This document shows, piece after piece, positions 1 to 6,887 of a DNA stretch of 8,740 bases. The stretch covers positions 1-8,740 of the forward strand of contig JAJRAL010000158.1 in NCBI GenBank assembly GCA_028679935.1. The letters are read 5' to 3'. The position numbers and the translations under genes were made by a program. Source of the DNA: Methanomassiliicoccales archaeon (lineage in GTDB: Archaea; Thermoplasmatota; Thermoplasmata; Methanomassiliicoccales; UBA472). Under the pieces are notes generated by a model. It did not search any database and had not been told where the DNA came from. It saw only the letters and a list, made by a program, of their open reading frames with translations. The first letter of the stretch is position 1. Each line of letters starts with the position of its first letter.

Positions 1-776
1 CCACCCAGGACTCGCTGAAGAGCTTCCTGCGGTCGCTCTCGCTGCCCCACGGGACTATCTCGGTGAGGGCGAAGAGGTTCGGCGGCACGGTGAGCCCGGA
101 GCAGTCCACGGTGGCGTCGAAAGCGGCAGCGGAAGCGCTCGCGAAAGGGCGAAAGGTAGACCTGACCTCGGCCGAAGTGAGGGTCCGCATTCTGCTCTCT
201 GACCGTTTGCACTTCCACCTCGAGGAGGTGGTCATCGACCGGGCGCAGTATGACGAGAGGCACGTGCGGAGCCGGCCGTTCTTCTCGCCGGTCTCACTCC
301 ATCCCCGCTATGCCAGGGCCCTTGTCAATCTGACCAGGGTGAGGCATGGACAAGTGCTCCTCGATCCCTTCTGCGGCACCGGCGGCATCCTGATCGAGGC
401 GGCGCTGGTCGGCGCGAAGGTGTTGGGCTCGGACCTCTCCCAGGAGATGCTCAAGGGCTGCGCCTTGAACATGGAACACTTCCACACCAGGCCAGAGAGG
501 CTCGAGCGGGTCGACATCGGCGATATCTCAGAGATCTTCGGTCCCGTCGACGCCGTCGCTACCGACCCTCCCTATGGCAGGTCATCCAGCACGATGAGGG
601 AGCCGATGAAGGAGCTGCATCTCCGTGCGATTGAATCGATACATGACAACCTCCGCCCCGGCGGCTCGGCGGCGATCGTGCTGCCGTGGGATTGCAGGGT
701 GACGTTCGATGTCGTCGAACACCACGAGCAGAGGGTGCACCGCTCGCTGACCCGCTACTACTGCGTCATCAGGTGA
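1..776 (+). CDS. trmG10: tRNA (guanine(10)-N2)-dimethyltransferase, Trm-G10-like, 5' end outside window
   Basis: The product is predicted to methylate N2 of G10 in tRNA, using S-adenosylmethionine in the cytoplasm. The frame is open from base 3, so the N-terminus is outside the window and 257 residues are visible. The first ~60 fit the end of a THUMP RNA-binding region. A Rossmann-fold methyltransferase domain follows: the run HPRYARALVNL, the SAM-binding motif I LDPFCGTGG (about residues 120-128), an acidic residue after the second strand (GSDLS), and the catalytic motif IV DPPYG (188-192), typical of N2-guanine methylation. This combination is characteristic of archaeal Trm-G10 (COG1041). 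A GTG at 63 is in frame but would cut the domain, so it is not the start. The 3' end overlaps the convergent protease gene by 8 bp. Trm14-like relatives (G6 methylation) share these motifs, so the target base is the least certain part. Confidence 0.85.
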   Translation, partial: TQDSLKSFLRSLSLPHGTISVRAKRFGGTVSPEQSTVASKAAAEALAKGRKVDLTSAEVRVRILLSDRLHFHLEEVVIDRAQYDERHVRSRPFFSPVSLHPRYARALVNLTRVRHGQVLLDPFCGTGGILIEAALVGAKVLGSDLSQEMLKGCALNMEHFHTRPERLERVDIGDISEIFGPVDAVATDPPYGRSSSTMREPMKELHLRAIESIHDNLRPGGSAAIVLPWDCRVTFDVVEHHEQRVHRSLTRYYCVIR

Positions 777-2208
777 TGTGGACGGTGAACTGCGTCACGA
801 TGTCGGTGCTGTTCGAGCGCGACTCGAGCTGGAAGGTCCTCATGCCGGGAGCGGTGAGGTTCGAGACGACCACGAGCAGCGTGACCCTGGCGGACTTATC
901 GTAGGGTATCTGGACGATGAGCGTGTTGGTCGCATTTTCCGAAGTCCCGTTGCTCGGATAGAGCAGGGTGTTGAGACCCGCCGGTGTATTGACGACGTTC
1001 GTCCTGACCTGAGTGTTCACGGTCCCGGTGTTGTTGATGGTCATGTTGAAGAAGGCCTGTGCTCCCGCGGCCACCGTCGTCTCGTTCGAGCCCTCAAGGG
1101 TCATGTTGAAGTTGTACGTGATCGGCACCTCTTCGAGCGGCACAGGGACGAACGTGCCGACGAGGAGCACGAGCGCCAGCACGCCCACTCCCACGCGTTT
1201 CCTGTCCAGACGAGTGACGTCATTGAGCGGCGCCGGGTGTCTCATCCCGATGAAGATGATCAGGAAGGCGAAGAACAGCCAGCCGAAGTAGCCGTAGAAG
1301 ATACCGAGGAAGATGAGTATCCCGACGACGACCAGGCTCAGGTACTTCGCCCCGTCGCCGAGCAGGCCGCGCGCAACGTGTCCCCCGTCGAGCTGCCCAG
1401 CCGGAAGAAGGTTGATGGCGGTGACGAAGAAGCCCACCCAGGCGGCGAACGCCAGCGGATGGAACGAGATCAGTCCGGCCGGCTGCGGGACGAGCAGGGC
1501 CAGGAGATCGTAGAAGATCGGGAAGTTGATCAGGACGGAGCCGCCGGGAGGGGCGTTGATGTTTGTCGGTCCCAGAGAGTTAAGGTAGAGCCCGAGGATC
1601 GCGATGGGGATTGAAACGATTATGCCGGCGAGCGGCCCGGAGATGCCGATGTCGACCAGGGACCTCTTAGTCGGCAAAGGCTCCCTGATGGAGATGAAGG
1701 CGCCGAAGGTGCCGAGGGGCGGGATCGAGGGGATGAAGTAAGGAAGAGAAGCATCAATTCCGTAGCGTTTCGATGTCAGGTAATGGGCGAGCTCGTGGAT
1801 GCCCAGGATCGTCATGAGGGGCACGGCGAAGAACAGCGTCCCGAAGACCAGATTATCCAATGTGAGTAGCGTCGTGCTGCCGACGTAGGCCGCCCAGAGG
1901 AAGGCACCGGCGAATATCGTCGTGCCGAGCGTGATGATCAGCAGGGTGACGTTGATCCAGTTCCGGCCTGGACCGAGCGGCGGCTTTCGGATGACGGCGA
2001 TGGAGTACTCCCCGCCCTTGTGCTCGAGGATCGGGATGTAGCCCTTGGCCGACATCTCCTTCCTCAGCGTCTCGAATCCAGCCTCGAGGCGCGCCGGGTC
2101 GGGCGTGATGAAGGCCTGGACGGCATCCTGGTTGATCTTCACGTCGTATACGGTGAAGTGCTTGGCAACAAGAGAGCGCACCAGCTCTATCTCGGCGGCT
2201 TGGTCCAA
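769..2208 (-). CDS. Site-2 protease family (M50) membrane metalloprotease, EGY-like, with glycosylation-site-rich C-terminal domain
   Basis: This is a 479-residue intramembrane zinc metalloprotease, a family that cuts membrane-embedded substrates. Residues 1-75 form a soluble N-terminal domain. Membrane segments start near residue 85. The zinc motif HELAH is at 138-142, and the second metal motif NLLPAGQLDGGH at 266-277 supplies the Asp ligand (D274). The stretch GTFGAFISIREPLPTKRS (166-183) and the GPLAG motif resemble archaeal/EGY-type site-2 proteases rather than the CBS-domain type; no PDZ or CBS domain is seen. After a last membrane segment (about 338-356) comes a ~120-residue, beta-rich, probably extracytoplasmic tail with eight N-x-S/T sequons. 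The start is TTG at 2208, preceded by GGTG (2217-2214) at 5 nt as a Shine-Dalgarno match; no in-frame ATG or GTG lies nearby upstream. Substrate and pathway are unknown. Confidence 0.88.
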   Translation of the reverse strand: MDQAAEIELVRSLVAKHFTVYDVKINQDAVQAFITPDPARLEAGFETLRKEMSAKGYIPILEHKGGEYSIAVIRKPPLGPGRNWINVTLLIITLGTTIFAGAFLWAAYVGSTTLLTLDNLVFGTLFFAVPLMTILGIHELAHYLTSKRYGIDASLPYFIPSIPPLGTFGAFISIREPLPTKRSLVDIGISGPLAGIIVSIPIAILGLYLNSLGPTNINAPPGGSVLINFPIFYDLLALLVPQPAGLISFHPLAFAAWVGFFVTAINLLPAGQLDGGHVARGLLGDGAKYLSLVVVGILIFLGIFYGYFGWLFFAFLIIFIGMRHPAPLNDVTRLDRKRVGVGVLALVLLVGTFVPVPLEEVPITYNFNMTLEGSNETTVAAGAQAFFNMTINNTGTVNTQVRTNVVNTPAGLNTLLYPSNGTSENATNTLIVQIPYDKSARVTLLVVVSNLTAPGMRTFQLESRSNSTDIVTQFTVHIT

Positions 2209-2312
2209 CCAGACACCCTGGCCCCTATCACGGGGGGCCGCTATTTAACCTATGTGCCGGCCGGAGGTGGCACCCAGGCAAAAGCTAAAGCGAGGGAACG
2301 GGATTTTCCGCC
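2209..2312. promoter_or_regulatory. Divergent promoter region between the site-2 protease and the lipid operon
   Basis: This 104-bp gap lies between divergently oriented starts. The AT-rich GCTATTTAACC at 2240-2250 stands out from GC-rich surroundings. Read on the minus strand (TTAAATAG) its centre lies about 37 nt from the protease TTG, which fits a TATA box with a leader of roughly 11 nt carrying the GGTG ribosome-binding site. On the plus strand, AAAAGCTAAAG (2280-2290) lies about 27 nt before the DGGGP synthase GTG and could drive a leaderless transcript; TTTAAC at 2244-2249 is the alternative and would give a leader of about 40 nt. No clear Shine-Dalgarno precedes the GTG at 2313. The box assignments are inference from composition and spacing. 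Confidence 0.45.
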
Positions 2313-3128
2313 GTGAACCGATTCGCCCAGATATTCCGGTTGGGCAACTGCGCGATCGCGGTGGTCGGGCTGCTCACGGCGGCCCTGATAGCCGCCGGGA
2401 CCGGCATAGTCGATCACTGGCCGCAGGTGCTCGTCGCCTCTGGCGTCGTGTTCGCGTTCGTAGCGGGCGGCAACTCCCTGAATGATTATCTCGACAGGGA
2501 GGTCGACCGTACCGCGCACCCCAAGCGGCCGATCCCGTCTGGCAGGATGCGGGCCGTCACCGCACTGCGCCTTTCCGCCGGGGCTTTCATCGTTTCGTTG
2601 CTCCTCTCGCTCCTCCTCGATCTGTGGTCGATTCTGATCGTCGTCTCGGCGGTGGCGATCATGCTCGCTTACGAGCTCTACACGAAGAAGCGGGGATTGA
2701 GCGGCAACCTATCGATCGCATGGCTGACCGCGGCGCTCTTCCTCCTCGGTGGCACCGTCGTGGGAAGCGTGGACCGTACCGTCGCGATCGCCGCCATGGC
2801 TTTCCTCGCCACTCTCGGCAGGGAGGTGGTGAAGGACATCGAAGATATGAAGGCCGACTTCGACCGCGCCACCCTGCCCAAGCGGATCGGAAGGAGGAAC
2901 GCGGGGGCGGTCGGCAGCATTGCCTTCTTGGCGGCCGTCGCCCTCTCCCCAGAGCCGTACCTCGTCGGAGCGTTCGGCTGGCTATACCTGGTGCCAGTTG
3001 CGGTCGCGGATGCAATCTTTATATATGCATCCATAGTTCATTTCCAGAACCCGAAGAGGGGCCAGACCTGGGCGAAGTACGGCATGCTTGTCGCCCTGAT
3101 CGCGTTCCTCGTCGGAGGCCTGACATGA
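2313..3128 (+). CDS. (S)-2,3-di-O-geranylgeranylglyceryl phosphate synthase (DGGGP synthase, UbiA family)
   Basis: This enzyme transfers a second geranylgeranyl group from GGPP onto GGGP, forming the second ether bond of archaeal membrane lipids (EC 2.5.1.42). The 271-residue protein is almost wholly membrane-embedded, as expected for UbiA prenyltransferases. The first Asp-rich motif NDYLDREVD is at 57-65, followed by the RTAHPKRPIPSG signature (66-77). The second motif is DIEDMKAD at 175-182; both bind Mg-diphosphate. Length fits the archaeal family (about 270-290). The start is GTG at 2313, giving MNRFAQIFRLGNCAIA, which aligns with the usual short N-terminus. The stop overlaps the ATG of the next gene (ATGA, 3125-3128), and that next gene makes this enzyme's substrate, which separates this UbiA protein from quinone or heme prenyltransferases. 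Confidence 0.92.
   Translation: MNRFAQIFRLGNCAIAVVGLLTAALIAAGTGIVDHWPQVLVASGVVFAFVAGGNSLNDYLDREVDRTAHPKRPIPSGRMRAVTALRLSAGAFIVSLLLSLLLDLWSILIVVSAVAIMLAYELYTKKRGLSGNLSIAWLTAALFLLGGTVVGSVDRTVAIAAMAFLATLGREVVKDIEDMKADFDRATLPKRIGRRNAGAVGSIAFLAAVALSPEPYLVGAFGWLYLVPVAVADAIFIYASIVHFQNPKRGQTWAKYGMLVALIAFLVGGLT
3114..3118 (+). promoter_or_regulatory. Shine-Dalgarno of GGGP synthase
   Basis: GGAGG lies 6 nt before the ATG at 3125 and is a strong match to the archaeal 16S rRNA 3' end. It sits inside the last codons of DGGGP synthase (the Gly-Gly of the VGGLT end), so ribosomes finishing the upstream gene can re-initiate. It fixes the start of GGGP synthase at 3125 rather than at any codon of the long open frame upstream. 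Confidence 0.8.
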
Positions 3129-3862
3129 GAGTCAAGGATCACATCATGGAGCTGTTGAAGGGTCGCCGCACCCTGCACATGACCCTCATAGACCCGGCGA
3201 AGCAGCCGTGCGAGCGGGCGGCGCAGATCGCCATGGTGGCGGAGAAGGCGGGCACCGACGCGATCATGGTAGGCGGCTCCACCGGCGTGAACCAAGACAA
3301 TCTGGACAAGACGGTCCTGGCGATCAAGCGCTGCGTCAAGATTCCGGTCATCTACTTCCCTTCCGGAGCGCACGCGATCTCCCGCTACAGCGACGCCATA
3401 TATTTCATGAGCATGCTCAACTCGCGTAACCGCAGGCACCTGATAGGGGAGCAGGTGACTGGGGCGCCGATCATCGCCAAGCTCGGTATGGAGACCATCT
3501 CGATGGGCTACCTGATCGTGGAGCCGGGGATGAAGGTCGGAGAGGTGGGGGAGGCCGACGTCATAAAACGCGGGGACCTGACCTGCGCCGTGGCCTATGG
3601 GCTGGCGGCCCAGTACATGGGCATGGAGTTCGTCTACTACGAGGCGGGCAGCGGAGCCCCCGAGCCCGTTCCGGTTGAGATGATCGCCGCGGTGAAGAAG
3701 AGCCTGAGCATCCCGGTCATCGTCGGAGGGGGCATCAAGACCCCGACCCAGGCCGTTGCACTGAAGAAGGCCGGGGCGGATATCATCGTCACCGGCACGA
3801 TCGTCGAGAACGGCAAGTTCGAGAAGTGCCTCGAGTCGATCGTCAAGGCACTGAGAAAGTGA
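3125..3862 (+). CDS. Geranylgeranylglyceryl phosphate synthase (GGGP synthase)
   Basis: The enzyme joins geranylgeranyl diphosphate to sn-glycerol-1-phosphate, the committed step that sets the archaeal glycerol stereochemistry (EC 2.5.1.41). The protein has 245 residues and a TIM-barrel pattern of PcrB/GGGPS type. Visible signatures are LIDPAK (21-26, metal-binding Asp), GGSTG (50-54), YFPSG (77-81), YYEAGSGAPEPVP (171-183), GGGIKT (201-206) and GTIVE (224-228); the glycine loops bind the phosphate of G1P. Length and the YYEAGSG signature fit the archaeal enzyme. The frame is open upstream to 2624, but only the ATG at 3125 has a ribosome-binding site and aligns with family N-termini. It is translationally coupled to DGGGP synthase by the ATGA overlap and lies 7 bp from the convergent pdxT. 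In the operon the enzyme for the second step is encoded first. Confidence 0.95.
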   Translation: MRVKDHIMELLKGRRTLHMTLIDPAKQPCERAAQIAMVAEKAGTDAIMVGGSTGVNQDNLDKTVLAIKRCVKIPVIYFPSGAHAISRYSDAIYFMSMLNSRNRRHLIGEQVTGAPIIAKLGMETISMGYLIVEPGMKVGEVGEADVIKRGDLTCAVAYGLAAQYMGMEFVYYEAGSGAPEPVPVEMIAAVKKSLSIPVIVGGGIKTPTQAVALKKAGADIIVTGTIVENGKFEKCLESIVKALRK

Positions 3863-3869
3863 GTTCTGA

Positions 3870-4460
3870 TCAGACCAGTTTCAAGAGCATCTCGTGCACC
3901 CTAAGGTCGCCGGAGAGCTCTGGGTGGAATGAGAGGGCGAGGAGATTCCCCTGACGCGCCATCACTATGTCGTTCCCGTGTCGGGCGATTTCCTCGCATC
4001 CGTTCCAGACCTTGCGGATGATCGGCGCCCGGATGAAAACGCCGGGGAACGGCGCGTCTAGCCCCTTCAGGTCGAGAGGGGCCTCGAACGATTCCCTCTG
4101 CCTTCCGAACGCGTTCCTGTCGACGGACATGTCCATCAGGCCGAGGAGCTTCGTGCCGGTTCTCTCGACCTCGTCGTCGCCCTCCTTCGCCATCAGGACC
4201 AGGCCGGCGCAGGTGCCCATCATCGGCGTTCCGTTCCGCGCCAGCTCAACGATCCTATCGTGGATATGGAAACGTACGAGCAGCCGAGAGATCGTCGTGC
4301 TCTCGCCGCCGGGCAGGATTATCGCGTCGACCCCGCCTAGCTCGGATGCCTTCCGCACGGCGAAGACCTCGCCCTCAAGCCCCAGGGACGACATCGCCCT
4401 CTCGCTGGCCGAGATGTGCTCGGGGAATGCGCCTTGCACCGAGATGACGCCGACCTTCAT
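3870..4460 (-). CDS. pdxT: Pyridoxal 5'-phosphate synthase glutaminase subunit PdxT
   Basis: PdxT is the class I glutamine amidotransferase that frees ammonia from glutamine and channels it to PdxS for de novo PLP (vitamin B6) synthesis. The product is 196 residues, the usual length. It begins MKVGVISVQGAF and carries the glutamine-binding loop PGGESTTISRL (50-60), the nucleophile C84 in GTCAGLVLMA, and the His/Glu pair H179 and E181 in SFHPELSGD; the triad is complete. I chose the ATG at 4460 because MKVGVI matches the family N-terminus and GGGGGA lies 4 nt upstream; a GTG at 4472 is in frame and would add four residues. The pdxS partner is not in this window. The gene follows the PaaK-like ligase on the same strand after 64 bp, probably co-transcribed. 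Its 3' end faces GGGP synthase with a 7-bp gap. Confidence 0.95.
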   Translation of the reverse strand: MKVGVISVQGAFPEHISASERAMSSLGLEGEVFAVRKASELGGVDAIILPGGESTTISRLLVRFHIHDRIVELARNGTPMMGTCAGLVLMAKEGDDEVERTGTKLLGLMDMSVDRNAFGRQRESFEAPLDLKGLDAPFPGVFIRAPIIRKVWNGCEEIARHGNDIVMARQGNLLALSFHPELSGDLRVHEMLLKLV

Positions 4461-4528
4461 CAAGTCCCCCACTCGCGAACCCGTAGAAATGCTTTCTCTT
4501 CGATGGCTCCCATTGCGTGGCGGATCAT
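4460..4528 (-). CDS. Possible 22-residue mini-ORF linking the ligase and pdxT
   Basis: An ATG at 4528 overlaps the ligase stop as ATGA. The frame runs 22 codons (begins MIRHAMGAIEEKAF, ends REWGT) to a TGA whose last base is the A of the pdxT ATG (TGATG). The mini-ORF therefore fills the gap exactly, with overlap at both ends, an arrangement typical of translational coupling. No strong Shine-Dalgarno precedes its start, and the predicted peptide is charged, without a recognisable domain. It may encode a small protein, may only carry ribosomes across to pdxT, or may be chance. I do not recognise it. Confidence 0.25.
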   Translation of the reverse strand: MIRHAMGAIEEKAFLRVREWGT

Positions 4529-6048
4529 GAGTACTGACCGCGCCTGTCCTCTATGGTGCGCGTCTTCGGGATCCATCCCTTCTGGTCAGGAGGCAGGATG
4601 CTGACTTCGATGGGGGAGAGCAGGTCGTTCTCGAAGCCCGACTTGATCTCGTCCAAGGATTGGAGCGCCTCCTCGACCCCCCTCTTGCCCTCCTTCGGAT
4701 CGCCCATGTACTCGACCGCGAAGTGCAGTCTGTCGCGGTAGCCGTCCTTCTCGATTATCAGGTGGTAGCCCAGGACGCCGCTGACGCTCAGCACCGCCTC
4801 GTCGAAGAGACCGGGAAAGACCTTCTCTCCGAAGCCGACCTTGGTCTGCATGTCGAGGCGTCCCTTCACCTTGCCGATCTTGCCGGATGCGGCGAACCCG
4901 CAGCCGCAGGGCGGGCTGATCGGGAACGATATGTCGTATGATCTGTATCGAAGGAGCGGCGAGCCCTCGAACATCAAGCTTGTCCATATCAGCTCGCCGT
5001 CCTTGCGCTCCTCCACGTGCTCCCCCGTCTCAGGGTCGATGACCTCGGCCAGGAAGCCCGCCTCGTTGATATGGAGCCCGTCCTGCTCGGCGCATTCGAT
5101 CGTTGTCGCCAGGCCCATTTCCGTCATCCCATACTGGCTGAGAGCCTTGCATCCCCAAGCATCCTCAAGCTCGCGGCGCATGACCTCGGGGAGCGGCTCC
5201 GCCGAAAGGATCAGCGCCTTGATGCCGAACGCGCGCAGGTCGACCTTGTCCCTCGCGAGGACCGTCAGCCGGTGGATGAAGGAGGTGAGACCGATCATCA
5301 TCGTGGTCCTTCGCTCTCCGATTATCTTCAGCTGTTCGTCCACGTCGATGCTGCTGCAGTTGACCGCCTTCAGGCCGGCCACCCGGCAAGCGCCCTCCAG
5401 CATCAGCCCCGGGTCCCAGGCGGCTATGGTCGGGAACATTATCTGCAGGGTGTCGTCCTTCCTCATCCCCACGTTCATGAGCGCCGCAGCGATCGGGTCG
5501 ACAGTGCTAAGGATGTCGTCCCGGGTGTAGAAGAGCCTCTTCCTCATGCCGCTAGTACCCGAAGTGGAGAAGGCGCGCATCACCTTCGTCTGCGAGACGC
5601 AGAGGAACTCGAACGGCGATTCCGCCAGGTCCTTCGGCTCGGTCAGCGGGACCTTGCAGAGGTCGTCGTACGTGCGGACGTCCTCCGGCTTGAGCCCGGT
5701 CTCCCTCCACCTCCTCTGGTAGAACGGAGCGTTCTCGCCGGTGTAGCGCATCTGCTTGCGGAACATGTGCAGCTGGTACTCGCGGAGCATTCGGCTGTCG
5801 ACCTGGGCCGGGCGCGGCCTCCCGATGACCTTCCTCAGGTCGTTGTCCGCCCTCGACTCCGCCGCCACTTTGACCTTGATCCACTCCTCCAGCGGGTTCT
5901 TGGCGTCGGGATCGAGCTTCGTCGAGTCGAGCTTCGTCCTTGCCAGGGCGATGACCAGCCTCTTGAACGGGTTCAACGTCAACCCGAACGCTGCGGAGCG
6001 GCTTAACACTTCTCCGAACTGGCTCGACGACACCTGAAAACGGGACAT
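4525..6048 (-). CDS. PaaK-like adenylate-forming CoA ligase with N-terminal extension
   Basis: This ANL-superfamily enzyme of COG1541 type (phenylacetate-CoA ligase/coenzyme F390 synthetase-like) should activate a carboxylic acid, or another acceptor, with ATP. Of 507 residues, about 1-85 are an extension lacking recognised motifs. The PaaK-like body then begins (LREYQLHMFRKQMRYTGENAPFY). Motifs in order: phosphate loop STSGTSGMRK (161-170), YGMTE (306-310), GELIWTS (351-357), RYRSYD (367-372), PPCGCG (379-384), KGRLD (395-399), and the C-terminal catalytic Lys in IPKTRTIEDRR (K495). RYRSYD has Tyr where many relatives have Gly (RYRTGD), but keeps the ribose-binding Asp. The start is ATG at 6048; GTG at 6033 is a credible alternative given the promoter-like palindrome over the ATG. 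It is probably co-transcribed with pdxT. The substrate cannot be read from sequence; the phenylacetate or F420 label should not be taken literally. Confidence 0.85.
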   Translation of the reverse strand: MSRFQVSSSQFGEVLSRSAAFGLTLNPFKRLVIALARTKLDSTKLDPDAKNPLEEWIKVKVAAESRADNDLRKVIGRPRPAQVDSRMLREYQLHMFRKQMRYTGENAPFYQRRWRETGLKPEDVRTYDDLCKVPLTEPKDLAESPFEFLCVSQTKVMRAFSTSGTSGMRKRLFYTRDDILSTVDPIAAALMNVGMRKDDTLQIMFPTIAAWDPGLMLEGACRVAGLKAVNCSSIDVDEQLKIIGERRTTMMIGLTSFIHRLTVLARDKVDLRAFGIKALILSAEPLPEVMRRELEDAWGCKALSQYGMTEMGLATTIECAEQDGLHINEAGFLAEVIDPETGEHVEERKDGELIWTSLMFEGSPLLRYRSYDISFPISPPCGCGFAASGKIGKVKGRLDMQTKVGFGEKVFPGLFDEAVLSVSGVLGYHLIIEKDGYRDRLHFAVEYMGDPKEGKRGVEEALQSLDEIKSGFENDLLSPIEVSILPPDQKGWIPKTRTIEDRRGQYS

Positions 6049-6060
6049 ATGTCAAATATG
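6046..6060. promoter_or_regulatory. AT-rich palindrome in the ligase/DUF169 divergent gap
   Basis: CATAT-gtcaa-ATATG is a perfect 5-bp inverted repeat that includes the annotated ATG of the ligase. It is the most AT-rich spot in the 31-bp divergent gap. As a TATA-like element it would place a rightward start near 6080 (leaderless DUF169 mRNA) and a leftward start near 6029-6033, matching an in-frame GTG of the ligase at 6033. It could instead be an operator for a dimeric regulator, or simply chance. Confidence 0.35.
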
Positions 6061-6079
6061 CTCAAGGGGATTCGGTTTC

Positions 6080-6853
6080 ATGCCGTCCAGGGACTGGAAG
6101 CGCATCTCCGAGGACCTCAGGAAGTACACCAACCTCCCCTCATCGCCCGTCGGGGTCAAGCTGCTGAAGAGCGCGGCCGATCTCCACGGGATCAAGGGGA
6201 TGAGGCAGCTGACGAACACAGCCCCCTGCCAGATGGCGGCGTGGGCCCGCTACTACAAGGAGGATGGGGTGGTTGGCGCCTCGGCAGAGGGTGTGAAGTG
6301 CGTCTGGGGCTCGGCTTGCGCCGGTCTCATCAAGTCGCCGCAGAGGTTGAGCGAGGGGGACGTGGCCTGGCGGTACGCCAAGGACGCCGATGCAGGGAAG
6401 CACATCCAGGACAACATGGGCGTGCTGGGCGACGGAGGGAAGCTGTTCGACGCGATCGTGATGGCGCCGTTGGAGCACACTCCTGTCGAACCCGAAGTAG
6501 TCGTGATGTACGTAACGCCCGCCCAGGCCCTCAGGGTCATCATCGCATACGCGTTCTGGTCAGGAGAGGAAGTAAGGAGTGTTATCACCGGCCAATCCTC
6601 GCTCTGCTCCTCGATCGCCCACGCCTATCGCGAGAAGAACCTCTTCGTGGATCTACCATGCGTCGGAGATCGCACCTTCGGCCTGGTCCAGGAGCACGAG
6701 ATGGTGATCGCCTTCCACGAGTCCCGCGCGGAGCAGATTGTGGACGGCCTTAGGGAGACCGAGGGCTTCTCGTCGCACCCCTTCAAGCCCTTCCTGCGGT
6801 GGCCGGTCATCTTCGCCCCGGACATGGAGCCGAGACGTACCGAGCTCGAGTGA
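6080..6853 (+). CDS. DUF169 family protein
   Basis: The 257-residue protein fits DUF169 (COG2043), an archaeal and anaerobe-associated family without an established function. Features matching the family are the N-terminal helix followed by SSPVGVKLL (21-29), the TAPCQMAAWARYY segment with C50, a cysteine pair in VKCVWGSACAGL (C74, C80), SSLCSSI (C176), and DLPCVGDRTFG (191-201, C194) near the C-terminal third. Conserved cysteines suggest metal binding or redox chemistry, but this is inference. No signal peptide or membrane segment is seen, so it is probably cytoplasmic. The start is ATG at 6080, with GGGGA at 6066-6070 (9-nt spacer) as a possible Shine-Dalgarno. It is divergent from the PaaK-like ligase with 31 bp between starts, so shared control is likely. 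A hairpin follows the stop. Confidence 0.85.
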   Translation: MPSRDWKRISEDLRKYTNLPSSPVGVKLLKSAADLHGIKGMRQLTNTAPCQMAAWARYYKEDGVVGASAEGVKCVWGSACAGLIKSPQRLSEGDVAWRYAKDADAGKHIQDNMGVLGDGGKLFDAIVMAPLEHTPVEPEVVVMYVTPAQALRVIIAYAFWSGEEVRSVITGQSSLCSSIAHAYREKNLFVDLPCVGDRTFGLVQEHEMVIAFHESRAEQIVDGLRETEGFSSHPFKPFLRWPVIFAPDMEPRRTELE

Positions 6854-6860
6854 TTTCGGC

Positions 6861-6887
6861 CCGGGCCAGATGGCCCGGCTAGCTTTT
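6861..6887 (+). terminator. Hairpin terminator after the DUF169 gene
   Basis: CCGGGCC (6861-6867) and GGCCCGG (6872-6878) form a 7-bp all-GC stem with an AGAT loop. It begins 7 bp after the stop and is followed by CTAGCTTTT, ending in four T. This resembles an intrinsic terminator with a short U tract. Archaeal termination depends mainly on the T tract, so the strength is uncertain. Confidence 0.5.

Noticed and set aside
778..1614. Plus-strand open frame of 278 codons
   Set aside because: It is antisense to the site-2 protease, rich in Arg/Glu/Asp/His as expected from a high-GC complementary strand, and has no domain.
2624..3124. Upstream extension of the GGGP synthase frame
   Set aside because: It overlaps DGGGP synthase out of frame, reads as Arg/Gly/His-rich shadow, and the true start at 3125 has a strong GGAGG.
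5913..5941. Short direct repeat of GAGCTTCGTC in the ligase gene
   Set aside because: It encodes the TKLDSTKLD repeat inside the coding frame; too short and isolated to be a repeat element.
5017..6006. Plus-strand open frame of 329 codons
   Set aside because: It is antisense to the PaaK-like ligase, which has full motif support; its composition is typical of a shadow frame.
6049..6753. Plus-strand frame of 234 codons over DUF169
   Set aside because: It is out of frame with the DUF169 protein, which matches its family throughout; no motif in the alternative.
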